Below, one piece after another: positions 1-8,148 of a stretch of DNA of 64,000 nucleotides. Both the position numbers and the translations under genes were made by a program. Source of the DNA: JBJENW01 sp051880395 (GTDB lineage: Bacteria; Bacillota; Clostridia; Lachnospirales; Lachnospiraceae). Every line of letters begins with the position of its first letter. Positions within the stretch are counted from its first letter, which is position 1. Below the pieces are notes generated by a model. It had not been told where the DNA came from. It worked only from the letters and a program-made list of their open reading frames with translations, and did no database searches. Location of the stretch: assembly GCA_051880395.1 (NCBI GenBank), contig JBJENW010000032.1, forward strand, positions 29,528-93,527, in the 5' to 3' direction.

Positions 1-43
1 GAATCACGATCCCCGCTGTGATCAAAATCTTTTTCCTGTTCAT
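1..43 (-). CDS. Start of a probable exported or membrane protein (cut by window edge)
   Basis: Only 14 codons are visible, reading MNRKKILITAGIVI. The basic start followed by hydrophobic residues looks like the beginning of a signal peptide or membrane anchor. A GGG-rich stretch lies about 12 bases before the ATG and a consensus promoter lies farther upstream on the same strand. The function cannot be told from this fragment. Confidence 0.45.
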   Translation of the reverse strand, partial: MNRKKILITAGIVI

Positions 44-83
44 TTGTACTTTTAACCCTTTCTGTTGAATTTTGTCTTATTTT

Positions 84-111
84 ATTATAAATTACCTTTC
101 GTCTTTGTCAA
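84..111 (-). promoter_or_regulatory. Sigma-A promoter of the gene leaving the left edge
   Basis: On the minus strand TTGACA (106-111) and TATAAT (84-89) are separated by 16 bases. Both hexamers match consensus. The promoter reads toward the partial gene starting at 43. Confidence 0.65.
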
Positions 112-184
112 GGAGTCAAACCAATTTGTAAAGAAATCTTAAGAAACCATCTATGAAAAAACTATGAAAAAAATCGAATCTACG

Positions 185-213
185 TTGTCCTTTTTTTTGG
201 GCTATGATATAAT
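185..213 (+). promoter_or_regulatory. Sigma-A promoter of the PAP2 gene
   Basis: TTGTCC (185-190) and TATAAT (208-213) lie 17 bases apart, and a TG dinucleotide one base before the -10 makes an extended -10. The gene start follows about 57 bases downstream. Confidence 0.65.
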
Positions 214-269
214 CAACGAATAAATATCGAATTAAACACATATATGATTAAAGAGAGAAGGGGATTCTT

Positions 270-941
270 GTGCGTTCGATGAAAAATTTTTTAAAGAAAT
301 ACGGGCATGCATGGCTCTTACTTTATATGTTGCTCTACTTTCCATGGTTTCATTATCTGGAAAAGACTGTCACCACAAAGTATCATGTGATTCACATGGA
401 CATCGATGATCTGATTCCATTTAATGAATACTTTATCATTCCGTATTTTTTATGGTTTGCTTATGTTGCTATTGCTGTTGCATATTTCTTTTTTTATGAC
501 AAAAAAGATTACTATCGACTCTGTGGATTTTTGTTTACCGGAATGACCATCTTTTTGATCATCTCCACGGTATATCCAAACGGTCACCATTTGCGTCCAA
601 CACAATTTGCACATGACAATATTTTTGTCAACATGGTGAAACAATTATATCTGGCTGATACACCGACAAACTTGTTTCCGAGTATCCATGTTTACAACTC
701 TCTAGGGGTACATATCGCGATTTCACACAATGAAGCACTGCGAAAAAAGAAATGGATTCAATATGGCTCTTTCATTTTAATGGTTAGTATTATTCTTTCA
801 ACTGTTTTTTTGAAACAGCATTCCATGTTTGATGTGATCACCGCATTTGTGCTCGCTCTGCTGATGCATTCGGTTGTATATGGACGTGATTTCAACTTCA
901 ATCGCGGGCACGTTGTTATCAAACAATCACATGATCTATAA
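270..941 (+). CDS. PAP2-family membrane phosphatase
   Basis: A 223-residue membrane protein with several hydrophobic segments. It carries PAP2 (lipid phosphate phosphatase) motifs: a PSIH signature near residue 137 and a later K-x-HS-x-x-D motif near residues 178-184, which form the phosphate-binding and catalytic histidine sites in this family. Known members dephosphorylate undecaprenyl pyrophosphate, phosphatidate or similar lipids at the membrane; the substrate here cannot be told. The GTG start is chosen because GAAGGGG lies six bases upstream, whereas the in-frame ATG three codons later is too far from it. The gene is monocistronic, between its own promoter and a terminator shared with convergent nadE. 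Confidence 0.8.
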   Translation: MRSMKNFLKKYGHAWLLLYMLLYFPWFHYLEKTVTTKYHVIHMDIDDLIPFNEYFIIPYFLWFAYVAIAVAYFFFYDKKDYYRLCGFLFTGMTIFLIISTVYPNGHHLRPTQFAHDNIFVNMVKQLYLADTPTNLFPSIHVYNSLGVHIAISHNEALRKKKWIQYGSFILMVSIILSTVFLKQHSMFDVITAFVLALLMHSVVYGRDFNFNRGHVVIKQSHDL

Positions 942-943
942 AA

Positions 944-980
944 AAAGAACGATCACTTATTTTTTCGGTGATCGTTCTTT
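944..980. terminator. Bidirectional terminator between PAP2 gene and nadE
   Basis: A perfect 13-bp stem (944-956 with 968-980) with an 11-base loop has A-runs on the left and T-runs on the right, so it can end transcripts from both convergent genes. Confidence 0.85.
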
Positions 981-985
981 TTTCC

Positions 986-2896
986 TTATAATGTTTCTAC
1001 TTCTTCTAACCATAGAGACGCGCACGCATCACTCGGCATACGAAGATCTCCACGTGGAGAAACTGCTACCGTTCCGACTTTTGGTCCATCTGGCAGACAG
1101 GAACGTTTAAACTGTTGTGCAAAAAATCTGCGAATGAATGTCTTTAACCATTTTAAAATGACCGCATCCTCATATTTCCCCGCAAACGCATACAACGCAA
1201 GACGATAAATTTTTTCCGGTGAGCTGCCACAGCGCAGCATCTGATACAAGAAAAAATCATGCAGTTCATATGGTCCGACAAGATCTTCTGTCTTCTGCGA
1301 AATTTTCCCCTCCTCCGGCGGCAGTAATTCCGGACTGACCGGTGTGTCTAAGACGTCATATAAAATTTCTGCCAAGTTCTTTTCTCCACAGGTGTCCGCA
1401 TAATATTGAACCAAATGACGGACCAGCGTCTTTGGAATCGAACAGTTTACCGCGTACATAGACATGTGATCGCCATTATATGTCGCCCATCCCAATGCTA
1501 ATTCGGATAAATCCCCAGTTCCAATGACCATACCACCGTTTTTATTGGCAAGATCCATTAAAATCTGTGTCCTCTCCCGTGCCTGTCCGTTCTCATAAGT
1601 CACATCATGCACAGATGCATCCTGTCCGATATCACGAAAATGAACATTTACTGCATCACAAATGTTCACTTCGATAAAATTCGCCCCCAGACATCGAATC
1701 AGATTCACTGCATTCTCATAGGTGCGGTCTGTCGTTCCAAATCCCGGCATCGTCACTGCATCAATTCCCTCACGTGAAAGCCCCAAAAGGTCGAATGCCC
1801 GCACAGTAACCAAAAGTGCCAGCGTCGAATCAAGTCCTCCTGAGATACCGATCACTGCATGTTTGCAGTGCGTATGTGCCAGACGTTTTTTTAATCCTTC
1901 CGCCTGTATGCGCAAAATTTCCTCACAGCGTTTTTCTCTTTCTGATTTTTTTCCTGGAACAAACGGTGCCGCGTCTACAAAGCGTGTCAATTTTGTTTCT
2001 TCCACCTGCAGTGGGAACGAGATGTTCTGATAGTCTTGTGCATTCTGCCCAACAAATGTCGTCATTCTCCGTCTTTCCGCATCTAAACGTTGTACATCTA
2101 TTTCCGAGTAAAGAATTCCTGTAGAAAAACGCTTTGCCTCCGCCAACATACTTCCGTTTTCTGCAATGAGATTATGACCAGAAAAAACTATATCCTGTGT
2201 TGATTCTCCATTTCCTGCTGTCGCATAAATATACGCGCTCAAAAGACGTGCAGACTGACCGGCAACCAGATCCCTGCGATACGCATCTTTTCCTGTAATC
2301 TCGTTGCTGGCAGACAGATTTACAATACAGTTTGCACCAGCCAGCGCATGGCGAATACTCGGCGGTTGCGGTACCCACAGATCTTCGCACAACTCCACGG
2401 CAATTCGAAGATTCGGAAGCGTTTCGCACAAAAAGATCAGATCCGTTCCCATCGGTACTTCCTGTTTTCCCAGATAAACCGGCTTCATATGTGCACTTCC
2501 TGGTGTAAAATGTCGTGCCTCATAAAATTCACTGTAATTCGGCAGAAACGTTTTTGGAACAATGCCGTGTATCGTTCCATGGCTGAATACGGCTGCCACA
2601 TTATATAGTTTTCCGTCAACTTCGAGTGGTAGTCCGACAAACACGATCGCATCACACTGTTTCGTTTCCTCCACAAGTTCTAACAATTGCTCTTTTGCGC
2701 TTCGCAGCAGCAATTCCTGAAAAAAGAGATCCCCACAGGTATATCCTGTCAGGCAAAGTTCCGGCAAAACGATCACTTTTGCACCGTTTTTCGCTGCTTT
2801 TTGAATCGCCTTTTTACAGACTTCCTTATTGGCTTTCGAATCTGCGACTTTGATATCCGGTGTAACGGCGGCAACTTTTACAAATCCCTGTTTCAT
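986..2896 (-). CDS. nadE: Glutamine-dependent NAD(+) synthetase
   Basis: Makes NAD from nicotinate adenine dinucleotide, taking ammonia from glutamine. The 636-residue protein has two parts. The N-terminal nitrilase-type glutaminase shows the Glu46-Lys115-Cys170 triad (in LPELCLTG, VPKTFLP and VELCEDLW). The C-terminal synthetase carries the ATP pyrophosphatase loop SGGLDST at about 352-358. This long fused form uses glutamine directly, unlike the short ammonia-only NadE. Its ATG abuts the hslO stop codon with no gap, so the two are probably translationally coupled in an operon with the upstream methyltransferase gene. Confidence 0.95.
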   Translation of the reverse strand: MKQGFVKVAAVTPDIKVADSKANKEVCKKAIQKAAKNGAKVIVLPELCLTGYTCGDLFFQELLLRSAKEQLLELVEETKQCDAIVFVGLPLEVDGKLYNVAAVFSHGTIHGIVPKTFLPNYSEFYEARHFTPGSAHMKPVYLGKQEVPMGTDLIFLCETLPNLRIAVELCEDLWVPQPPSIRHALAGANCIVNLSASNEITGKDAYRRDLVAGQSARLLSAYIYATAGNGESTQDIVFSGHNLIAENGSMLAEAKRFSTGILYSEIDVQRLDAERRRMTTFVGQNAQDYQNISFPLQVEETKLTRFVDAAPFVPGKKSEREKRCEEILRIQAEGLKKRLAHTHCKHAVIGISGGLDSTLALLVTVRAFDLLGLSREGIDAVTMPGFGTTDRTYENAVNLIRCLGANFIEVNICDAVNVHFRDIGQDASVHDVTYENGQARERTQILMDLANKNGGMVIGTGDLSELALGWATYNGDHMSMYAVNCSIPKTLVRHLVQYYADTCGEKNLAEILYDVLDTPVSPELLPPEEGKISQKTEDLVGPYELHDFFLYQMLRCGSSPEKIYRLALYAFAGKYEDAVILKWLKTFIRRFFAQQFKRSCLPDGPKVGTVAVSPRGDLRMPSDACASLWLEEVETL

Positions 2897-3763
2897 TTAC
2901 AACATCTCCTTCAATTCCTCTATGCTAAATGTATAGTTCGTATTGCAAAAATGACAGTTCACTTCAATCGGTTTCTGGTCTGCAATGATTTCTTTCAATT
3001 CCTTTTTTCCAAGACTGATCAACGCCTTTGAAACACGTTCTTTTGAACAGTTACAGGAAAACGCAGTCGGTATCGTATCTGTAAATTCCAGACCGAATTC
3101 ACCTAAGATCTGCTCTAAAATCTGCTCAGGAGTCATCCCTTTTTCCAGTAAATCTGTAACAGAATGAACTTCACTGACTTTCTGTTCTAACTTCTCCACC
3201 ACTTCTTCCTCCGCAAACGGCATAAGCTGGATAATAAATCCACCTGCCCGGCGTACTGTCTGGTCTTTATCAACCAAAACACCTAATCCTACTGCGGAAG
3301 GAACCTGCTCAGACGCTGCAAAATAATAGGTCAGATCATCCCCGATCTCTCCGGTCTGCAGCTGTGTCGTACCCACATATGGCTCTTTTAAACCAAGGTC
3401 TTTGATCACGCGCAGTGTCCCCGGTCCGACGATTCCTCCAACATCTAGTTTTCCTACCGCATTCAGTGGCGGATATAACTGCGTAACATTTGCAAATCCT
3501 TTTACATTTCCTTTTGCATCCGCAGTCGCTGTAATTCCCTGTACCGGTCCTTCTCCCATAACCTGCAGAGTAAGTAGATCATCTTCTCCCTTCATCATGG
3601 TCCCCATCATGGCAGCTGCCGATAACAAACGTCCTAATGCCGCGGTTACAACCGGACTTGTATCATGTCGTCTGTGTGCCTCCTCCACAAGATCTTTTGA
3701 TGTAATGGCAAATGCACGGATCTGTGCATCTGCTGCTGTTGCTCTTACAATATAATCACTCAT
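2897..3763 (-). CDS. hslO: Redox-regulated chaperone Hsp33
   Basis: A cytosolic holdase chaperone switched on by oxidation. The 288-residue length is usual for the family, and the C-terminal zinc switch is present as Cys237-x-Cys239 then Cys270-x-x-Cys273. In known Hsp33 proteins these cysteines bind zinc when reduced and form disulfides under oxidative stress, which exposes the substrate surface. It is the middle gene of a tight minus-strand operon, nine bases after the methyltransferase gene and directly touching nadE. Nothing looks degenerate. Confidence 0.95.
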   Translation of the reverse strand: MSDYIVRATAADAQIRAFAITSKDLVEEAHRRHDTSPVVTAALGRLLSAAAMMGTMMKGEDDLLTLQVMGEGPVQGITATADAKGNVKGFANVTQLYPPLNAVGKLDVGGIVGPGTLRVIKDLGLKEPYVGTTQLQTGEIGDDLTYYFAASEQVPSAVGLGVLVDKDQTVRRAGGFIIQLMPFAEEEVVEKLEQKVSEVHSVTDLLEKGMTPEQILEQILGEFGLEFTDTIPTAFSCNCSKERVSKALISLGKKELKEIIADQKPIEVNCHFCNTNYTFSIEELKEML

Positions 3764-3772
3764 TTTTTTCTC

Positions 3773-4513
3773 CTATCTTTTTTTCGCTATGATATACATT
3801 CTCTCACATGCATCAGTCACCGGATCATGCGTTGTGACATTGTATGCCGTCACAAATTGAAGCCCGCCTTCTTTCAGGCATGCTTTGACGGTCTCCAACT
3901 CATATCCTCGCTGGTAATGCACCTCGGCAAACCTGCGGAACAAATCGCCGTCCTCCTGCATAAAAAATGTCAGATCATATTCATTGATCTGCTCCTCTTC
4001 ATCATAATAATTTTCCCAGATAAAGCTCGCTGTATCCCGTACTTCACTGATCGTTGTTTCTCCGATCAAATCCCGATATTTGTGAATCGTATTCAGATCA
4101 AAGATGAACACGCCTCCCAACCGAAGTGTCTCCTTCACATGTGAAAAAACTGACACGAGATCCTGCTCGTCCAAAATGTAATTCAGACAATCACAAATGC
4201 TGACACAGGCATCCATTTCTTCACAAAGTTCCAATTCACACATATCCTGCTGCAGATATAAGATCGAATTCGGATTATCTTGACTGCACGCTATCTCTAG
4301 CATCTCTTGTGACAGATCAATTCCTGTCATCTGATACCCCGCCGCCGCAAGCAGGCGCGTCATCTTCCCTGTGCCACACCCGAGCTCTGCGATTTTTCCT
4401 TCTTTAATTCCATATTCCTGCAATAATCCGATCAGATACCGGCTCCATTCTTCATAAGGCACATTGTCCATGAACATATCATAACATTGTGCAAAACTGG
4501 TGTATGCTTGCAT
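3773..4513 (-). CDS. Class I SAM-dependent methyltransferase
   Basis: A 246-residue Rossmann-fold methyltransferase with motif I AELGCGTGKMT near residues 46-56, an acidic SAM-binding loop (GIDLS) and the expected order of later motifs. The substrate cannot be told; many small methyltransferases of this type act on small molecules. The ATG at 4513 is chosen over an upstream ATG at 4543 because GGAGG sits six bases before it and the family begins here with a Y-x-x-FA-x-x-YD motif. It is the first gene of the operon with hslO and nadE. Confidence 0.85.
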   Translation of the reverse strand: MQAYTSFAQCYDMFMDNVPYEEWSRYLIGLLQEYGIKEGKIAELGCGTGKMTRLLAAAGYQMTGIDLSQEMLEIACSQDNPNSILYLQQDMCELELCEEMDACVSICDCLNYILDEQDLVSVFSHVKETLRLGGVFIFDLNTIHKYRDLIGETTISEVRDTASFIWENYYDEEEQINEYDLTFFMQEDGDLFRRFAEVHYQRGYELETVKACLKEGGLQFVTAYNVTTHDPVTDACERMYIIAKKR

Positions 4514-4598
4514 ATTTCCTCCACTACTTCCATATCTGTCCATTTTTTAAACTGTAATCATACTAACAATTTTTTTACAGAAAAGCAAGCATCCGTTA

Positions 4599-4627
4599 TT
4601 GATTATTTCTGCAAAAACCCGTATACT
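4599..4627 (+). promoter_or_regulatory. Sigma-A promoter of the membrane protein gene at 4660
   Basis: TTGATT (4599-4604) and TATACT (4622-4627) are spaced by 17 bases, 33 bases before the start codon. Confidence 0.6.
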
Positions 4628-4659
4628 AAAAAATAGATTTGCCTAAAGGAGGACTTTTT

Positions 4660-5661
4660 TTGAAACAACAGCCAAAAACAATCGCGCACTGCATACAACA
4701 GGTATGCTTTCGCAATCTATTTTCACCAACCGTATATTTGATCATTCTTTTTTTTGTCTGGTTTTTATTTCCGTTCAGTGATCTGCTTTTTCCGCATCAG
4801 CTTTCCAAAACAGACCATTTAAAAGAACTTTATCATCAGAATCGGCTCTATGTAGACGTAACGCTTCAAAATCTTTTATTTTCCGGTTACACCTGCACTT
4901 TTGACGGAGATAATAAAGGGTATTATTACTATACTACCTACGATAATGAAGTTGTTTTTGTATTACTCTCGCCAAAAACATGTGAAGAGGGCATTTCCAA
5001 AATAGAAAAACTTCGGTTTTGTGGTGTGATCAACCACAATACCAAAAATTTTCGCGAAATGCTAACGGAGCTTTCTCAGGATCTAGATTGGACCAAGGAG
5101 GGAATGAAAAGTCATGTATCCTCTTATTTCATCAACGAACCAGATTTTCGCTCTGGTTCTACTGGATTGTTTTTGCTTTTTTATTTTGCGAGTGGTGCCT
5201 ATGCGCTGTTTTCTCTCCTCACAAACGCTTTTTACGTTCTGTTTCCTACCCAATCTCCGCCCTGTCGACGATTGGGTCGCTATGGAAAAGCCACTCTTTT
5301 ATTTGCGCAGGCTGAAGAAGAACTTGCAGCAAGCCCCTATCTTGCCTCGGAAGATCTCTTTGTGACAGAACACTATTTTATTGCACTTTGTAATGACGGA
5401 GTCGTAATCCTTCCGATTCAAAAAATCCTTTGGATTTACAAATACTCCGGCATGCACAAATTCTTAAAACATTATTTTCGTATTACATACCGACTGCATA
5501 TTTCTGCTGCAAACCATGTCGATATCCGATGTCCGCAAAATACAGAGACGGATATCGAACAGATCATGGCTGCCCTGTCCGCCGAAAATCCTAACATATT
5601 AATAGGATTCTCGGAAGAAAACAGAAAAAAATTAAAAGAAATAAACGGTAAGACCCCTTAA
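4660..5661 (+). CDS. Two-span membrane protein of unknown function
   Basis: I do not recognise the family. The 333-residue protein has an N-terminal hydrophobic segment at about residues 25-42 and a second at about 165-190. A soluble loop of about 120 residues lies between them and a C-terminal domain of about 140 residues follows, probably cytoplasmic. The C-terminal region contains short beta-rich stretches. The TTG at 4660 is preferred because AAGGAGG lies seven bases upstream; an in-frame TTG at 4639 precedes that site. The gene is monocistronic with its own promoter and terminator. Confidence 0.7.
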   Translation: MKQQPKTIAHCIQQVCFRNLFSPTVYLIILFFVWFLFPFSDLLFPHQLSKTDHLKELYHQNRLYVDVTLQNLLFSGYTCTFDGDNKGYYYYTTYDNEVVFVLLSPKTCEEGISKIEKLRFCGVINHNTKNFREMLTELSQDLDWTKEGMKSHVSSYFINEPDFRSGSTGLFLLFYFASGAYALFSLLTNAFYVLFPTQSPPCRRLGRYGKATLLFAQAEEELAASPYLASEDLFVTEHYFIALCNDGVVILPIQKILWIYKYSGMHKFLKHYFRITYRLHISAANHVDIRCPQNTETDIEQIMAALSAENPNILIGFSEENRKKLKEINGKTP

Positions 5662-5674
5662 GATCTTACCGTTT
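5643..5674. terminator. Intrinsic terminator overlapping the stop codon
   Basis: A perfect 11-bp stem (5643-5653 with 5664-5674) is followed by TTCTTTTCT. The stop codon of the plus-strand gene lies in the loop. It may also serve the convergent DUF1002 gene. Confidence 0.8.
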
Positions 5675-5695
5675 TTCTTTTCTATTTCTAGTGTT

Positions 5696-6694
5696 TTAGG
5701 ATAAAAGGTTCACGAAAAATTCTTTAATTGCTTCCCAAACAGACTGGAACCAATTACTGATGCTGCCATCTTCGTCAAGCGCAGCTATCTTATCATAAAT
5801 CTCACTTGCCTGCTGTTTGAGTCGTTCCGAATCAATATCCAGATCTTTCACTTTTCCCATCAGTTTTGCAACTTGATCTAACTGCTCGTCTGTCAGACTC
5901 AGATCAAATTGAGACTGTGCATCTTTTACAATATCTTCAATCTCTTCCTGGGATAAAGAATTGCTCCCGGCATCTGCAATTTTTTGTTTTACATATGCCA
6001 TATAATTCTCTACCTGCTGGGAATCCTGCTTATTCGCTCCTTTTGCATCACCGGCTTCTATGGAACCTGTCACAACCATTTCATTTAAAGCTGTGTCGAT
6101 ATTCTCTTTCGGCATTTCCTCACCAGTAATTTCTTGATAAGCTTTAATAATTCCTACCAAAGCAGCTGTTCCGGATATCGGAAATGGACCTGCTACAATA
6201 ATATCCGCATCCTCTACGCCAGCCGTTACCAACGCATTTTTATACATTCCAACCGTACAATAAGAAATATTATACGTAGAAATATTCAAACCGGATCCCT
6301 TGTCTTTTTTGGCGATCACAATTGATGATAATGCCTTTGTTCCAATCTTATCCGCGGAAATATAATCCCCCAGATACTCATGCTCTTCCTGATTTGTTAC
6401 ATACTGTACATCATAATTTCCCAAATCAGCCGGTGCAATACCCATCAATGCTAAGACCGTATTTTTCTGATCTTGTGTCAGATTTTCTCCTAATGCCAGA
6501 TATGGTTTATCCGATGCATCAATCGTTACCTGATCTGTATTATCCGATACATCTGCGTCAGAAGCTTCTGTCTCATCTGAACTTATCGTGTCATCAGCAG
6601 AAAAACCACCACTTACTTCTGCATAAGTCTGTGTCACCGGCAGCAGACAACACACCACTGCCATACCTGTTGCAATCCATTTTCTCCAGTTCAT
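5696..6694 (-). CDS. Secreted DUF1002 protein
   Basis: A 332-residue exported protein with a signal peptide (residues 1-25, cleavage likely after TYA), an acidic low-complexity linker to about residue 60, and then a DUF1002 domain. This family is widespread in Firmicutes (YpuA of Bacillus subtilis) and its biochemical role is not established. The gene follows the chemoreceptor-like gene by 34 bases in the same direction, so the two are probably co-transcribed from the promoter at 8078-8106. Confidence 0.8.
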   Translation of the reverse strand: MNWRKWIATGMAVVCCLLPVTQTYAEVSGGFSADDTISSDETEASDADVSDNTDQVTIDASDKPYLALGENLTQDQKNTVLALMGIAPADLGNYDVQYVTNQEEHEYLGDYISADKIGTKALSSIVIAKKDKGSGLNISTYNISYCTVGMYKNALVTAGVEDADIIVAGPFPISGTAALVGIIKAYQEITGEEMPKENIDTALNEMVVTGSIEAGDAKGANKQDSQQVENYMAYVKQKIADAGSNSLSQEEIEDIVKDAQSQFDLSLTDEQLDQVAKLMGKVKDLDIDSERLKQQASEIYDKIAALDEDGSISNWFQSVWEAIKEFFVNLLS

Positions 6695-6728
6695 TCTTTT
6701 CTGTCCTTTCTATGTCTGTTTTCAGTCC

Positions 6729-8039
6729 TTAAACTGCTTCCTCTTCATCCTGCATATCTTTATATACCTGATGAATACTTTCTGAGATTGTTTCATATAT
6801 GTTCTCTAATCTCTGCATGACTTTCTGCTGCTCCATAAATGTCTCACCGGCAGAAATCATTTGCTGCACGGCTTGTTGATGATGCTCGGAAGTTGCCCTT
6901 TCTGCATCTAATACTTCTTCGATACCTTCAATTGCATCATGAATATCCCCATTCGGATCAAAGTGAAACATAATTTCGTCTTTTGCTTCTTCCGACTCAG
7001 ATGACTCATGTTCCTCTAAAGGCTCATCATCGTCTTCCTCCTCATCATAATCTGCATCTTCCAATTTTTCTTCCTCTTCTTCGTCTTTTTCTTCCGGCAC
7101 TTTCTCCAGCTTCGGTTTTTCAGATTCTTTCGACTCGGATTCATCGCTTGCACTGCCATAATATTTCTCATATTCATCGTCAAAGTCATCACTGTCATTC
7201 TCATAAGTTTCTTCATAGTCATCACCATAACGACTACCGTAACTTTCTGTGAAGGAACCTCTGTCCGCTTCTTCCCCAAACGAATAGGAAAGTGACGCTG
7301 CACCATCCGAGGCCTCTTCCTGCTCTTTCAAAAAGTGCTCCAAAAGCTCTGTCTGTCCTTGTACACATTCCGCCAGATCATCTACCCGTTCTCGTGTTTC
7401 ATCCATCAGCTCAGAAAACGTATTAAAAATTTCTAAAATGCTTTTGGTCGTCTCTGTGTAATCTTCAGACAACGAACGCACATCCTCCGCTGCCCGGATC
7501 AACTTTCTTCCACGTGGTCCTACTTTTCCTGCTTCCACAGCAGCATTCAATGAATTAACACTCATCTGATCATCGATTCGCTCAATTGATTTCACCAGAT
7601 CCGACATATCCTGATAAGTATCCTCGTATTTCCGATCCAGTGAGGAAAGTCTTTTTTGCGGACTATCCGCAAGCTTGCTTTTTTCTACGATCTCGCGAAG
7701 CTGATCCATCTGCGCTTCACTTATACCCGATGTTGAAGTTTGTTCCTGCATATCAATGAGCTCAGCCTGCTTTTTTAAAACGATAACGATTTTTTGCAAA
7801 GTCTTTGTGATACTGTTATTTACATTCTGTGCGCCTTTTATGGCTTCTACAACTTTGGTAAGCTCCTGATCCTGCTGAGCGCTGCCTGTTGTCAAACGTT
7901 CAAAATTATCCTCAATATCATCCCGATTTTCTTCTAATTTATCAAACACTTTCTGATAGCGGTCTAACATCGATGCACGTCGTTTCATCAGCACTTCTTG
8001 TTCCTCTTTTTTTCGTTTATCCTTCTGACTCCTAAACAT
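6729..8039 (-). CDS. Soluble chemoreceptor-like coiled-coil protein with acidic region
   Basis: A 436-residue protein with no signal peptide or membrane span. Residues 1-135 are predicted helical coiled coil. Around residues 155-195 the sequence NSLNAAVEAGKVGPRGRK, then EDVRSLSEDYTETT, resembles the hairpin tip of methyl-accepting chemotaxis proteins (usual form LALNAAIEAARAGE). The match is degenerate, and no ligand-binding or HAMP domain is present. Residues about 245-355 are strongly acidic (Asp, Glu, Ser) and the last 75 residues return to helix. It may be a cytoskeletal or scaffold relative rather than a true receptor. It is the first gene of an operon with the DUF1002 protein. Confidence 0.65.
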   Translation of the reverse strand: MFRSQKDKRKKEEQEVLMKRRASMLDRYQKVFDKLEENRDDIEDNFERLTTGSAQQDQELTKVVEAIKGAQNVNNSITKTLQKIVIVLKKQAELIDMQEQTSTSGISEAQMDQLREIVEKSKLADSPQKRLSSLDRKYEDTYQDMSDLVKSIERIDDQMSVNSLNAAVEAGKVGPRGRKLIRAAEDVRSLSEDYTETTKSILEIFNTFSELMDETRERVDDLAECVQGQTELLEHFLKEQEEASDGAASLSYSFGEEADRGSFTESYGSRYGDDYEETYENDSDDFDDEYEKYYGSASDESESKESEKPKLEKVPEEKDEEEEEKLEDADYDEEEDDDEPLEEHESSESEEAKDEIMFHFDPNGDIHDAIEGIEEVLDAERATSEHHQQAVQQMISAGETFMEQQKVMQRLENIYETISESIHQVYKDMQDEEEAV

Positions 8040-8077
8040 GATTCATCCTCCCCTGTCAAAACATGCTCTTTCTTTTA

Positions 8078-8106
8078 ATTGTAACTTTTTTCCTAGCTTT
8101 TCGCAA
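8078..8106 (-). promoter_or_regulatory. Sigma-A promoter for the chemoreceptor-like/DUF1002 operon
   Basis: On the minus strand TTGCGA (8101-8106) and TACAAT (8078-8083) are 17 bases apart, just upstream of a GGGGAGG ribosome-binding site and the ATG at 8039. Confidence 0.6.
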
Positions 8107-8148
8107 CATTTTTCTTACAATTTTTCGAAAAAATATATGAAAAAAGTA

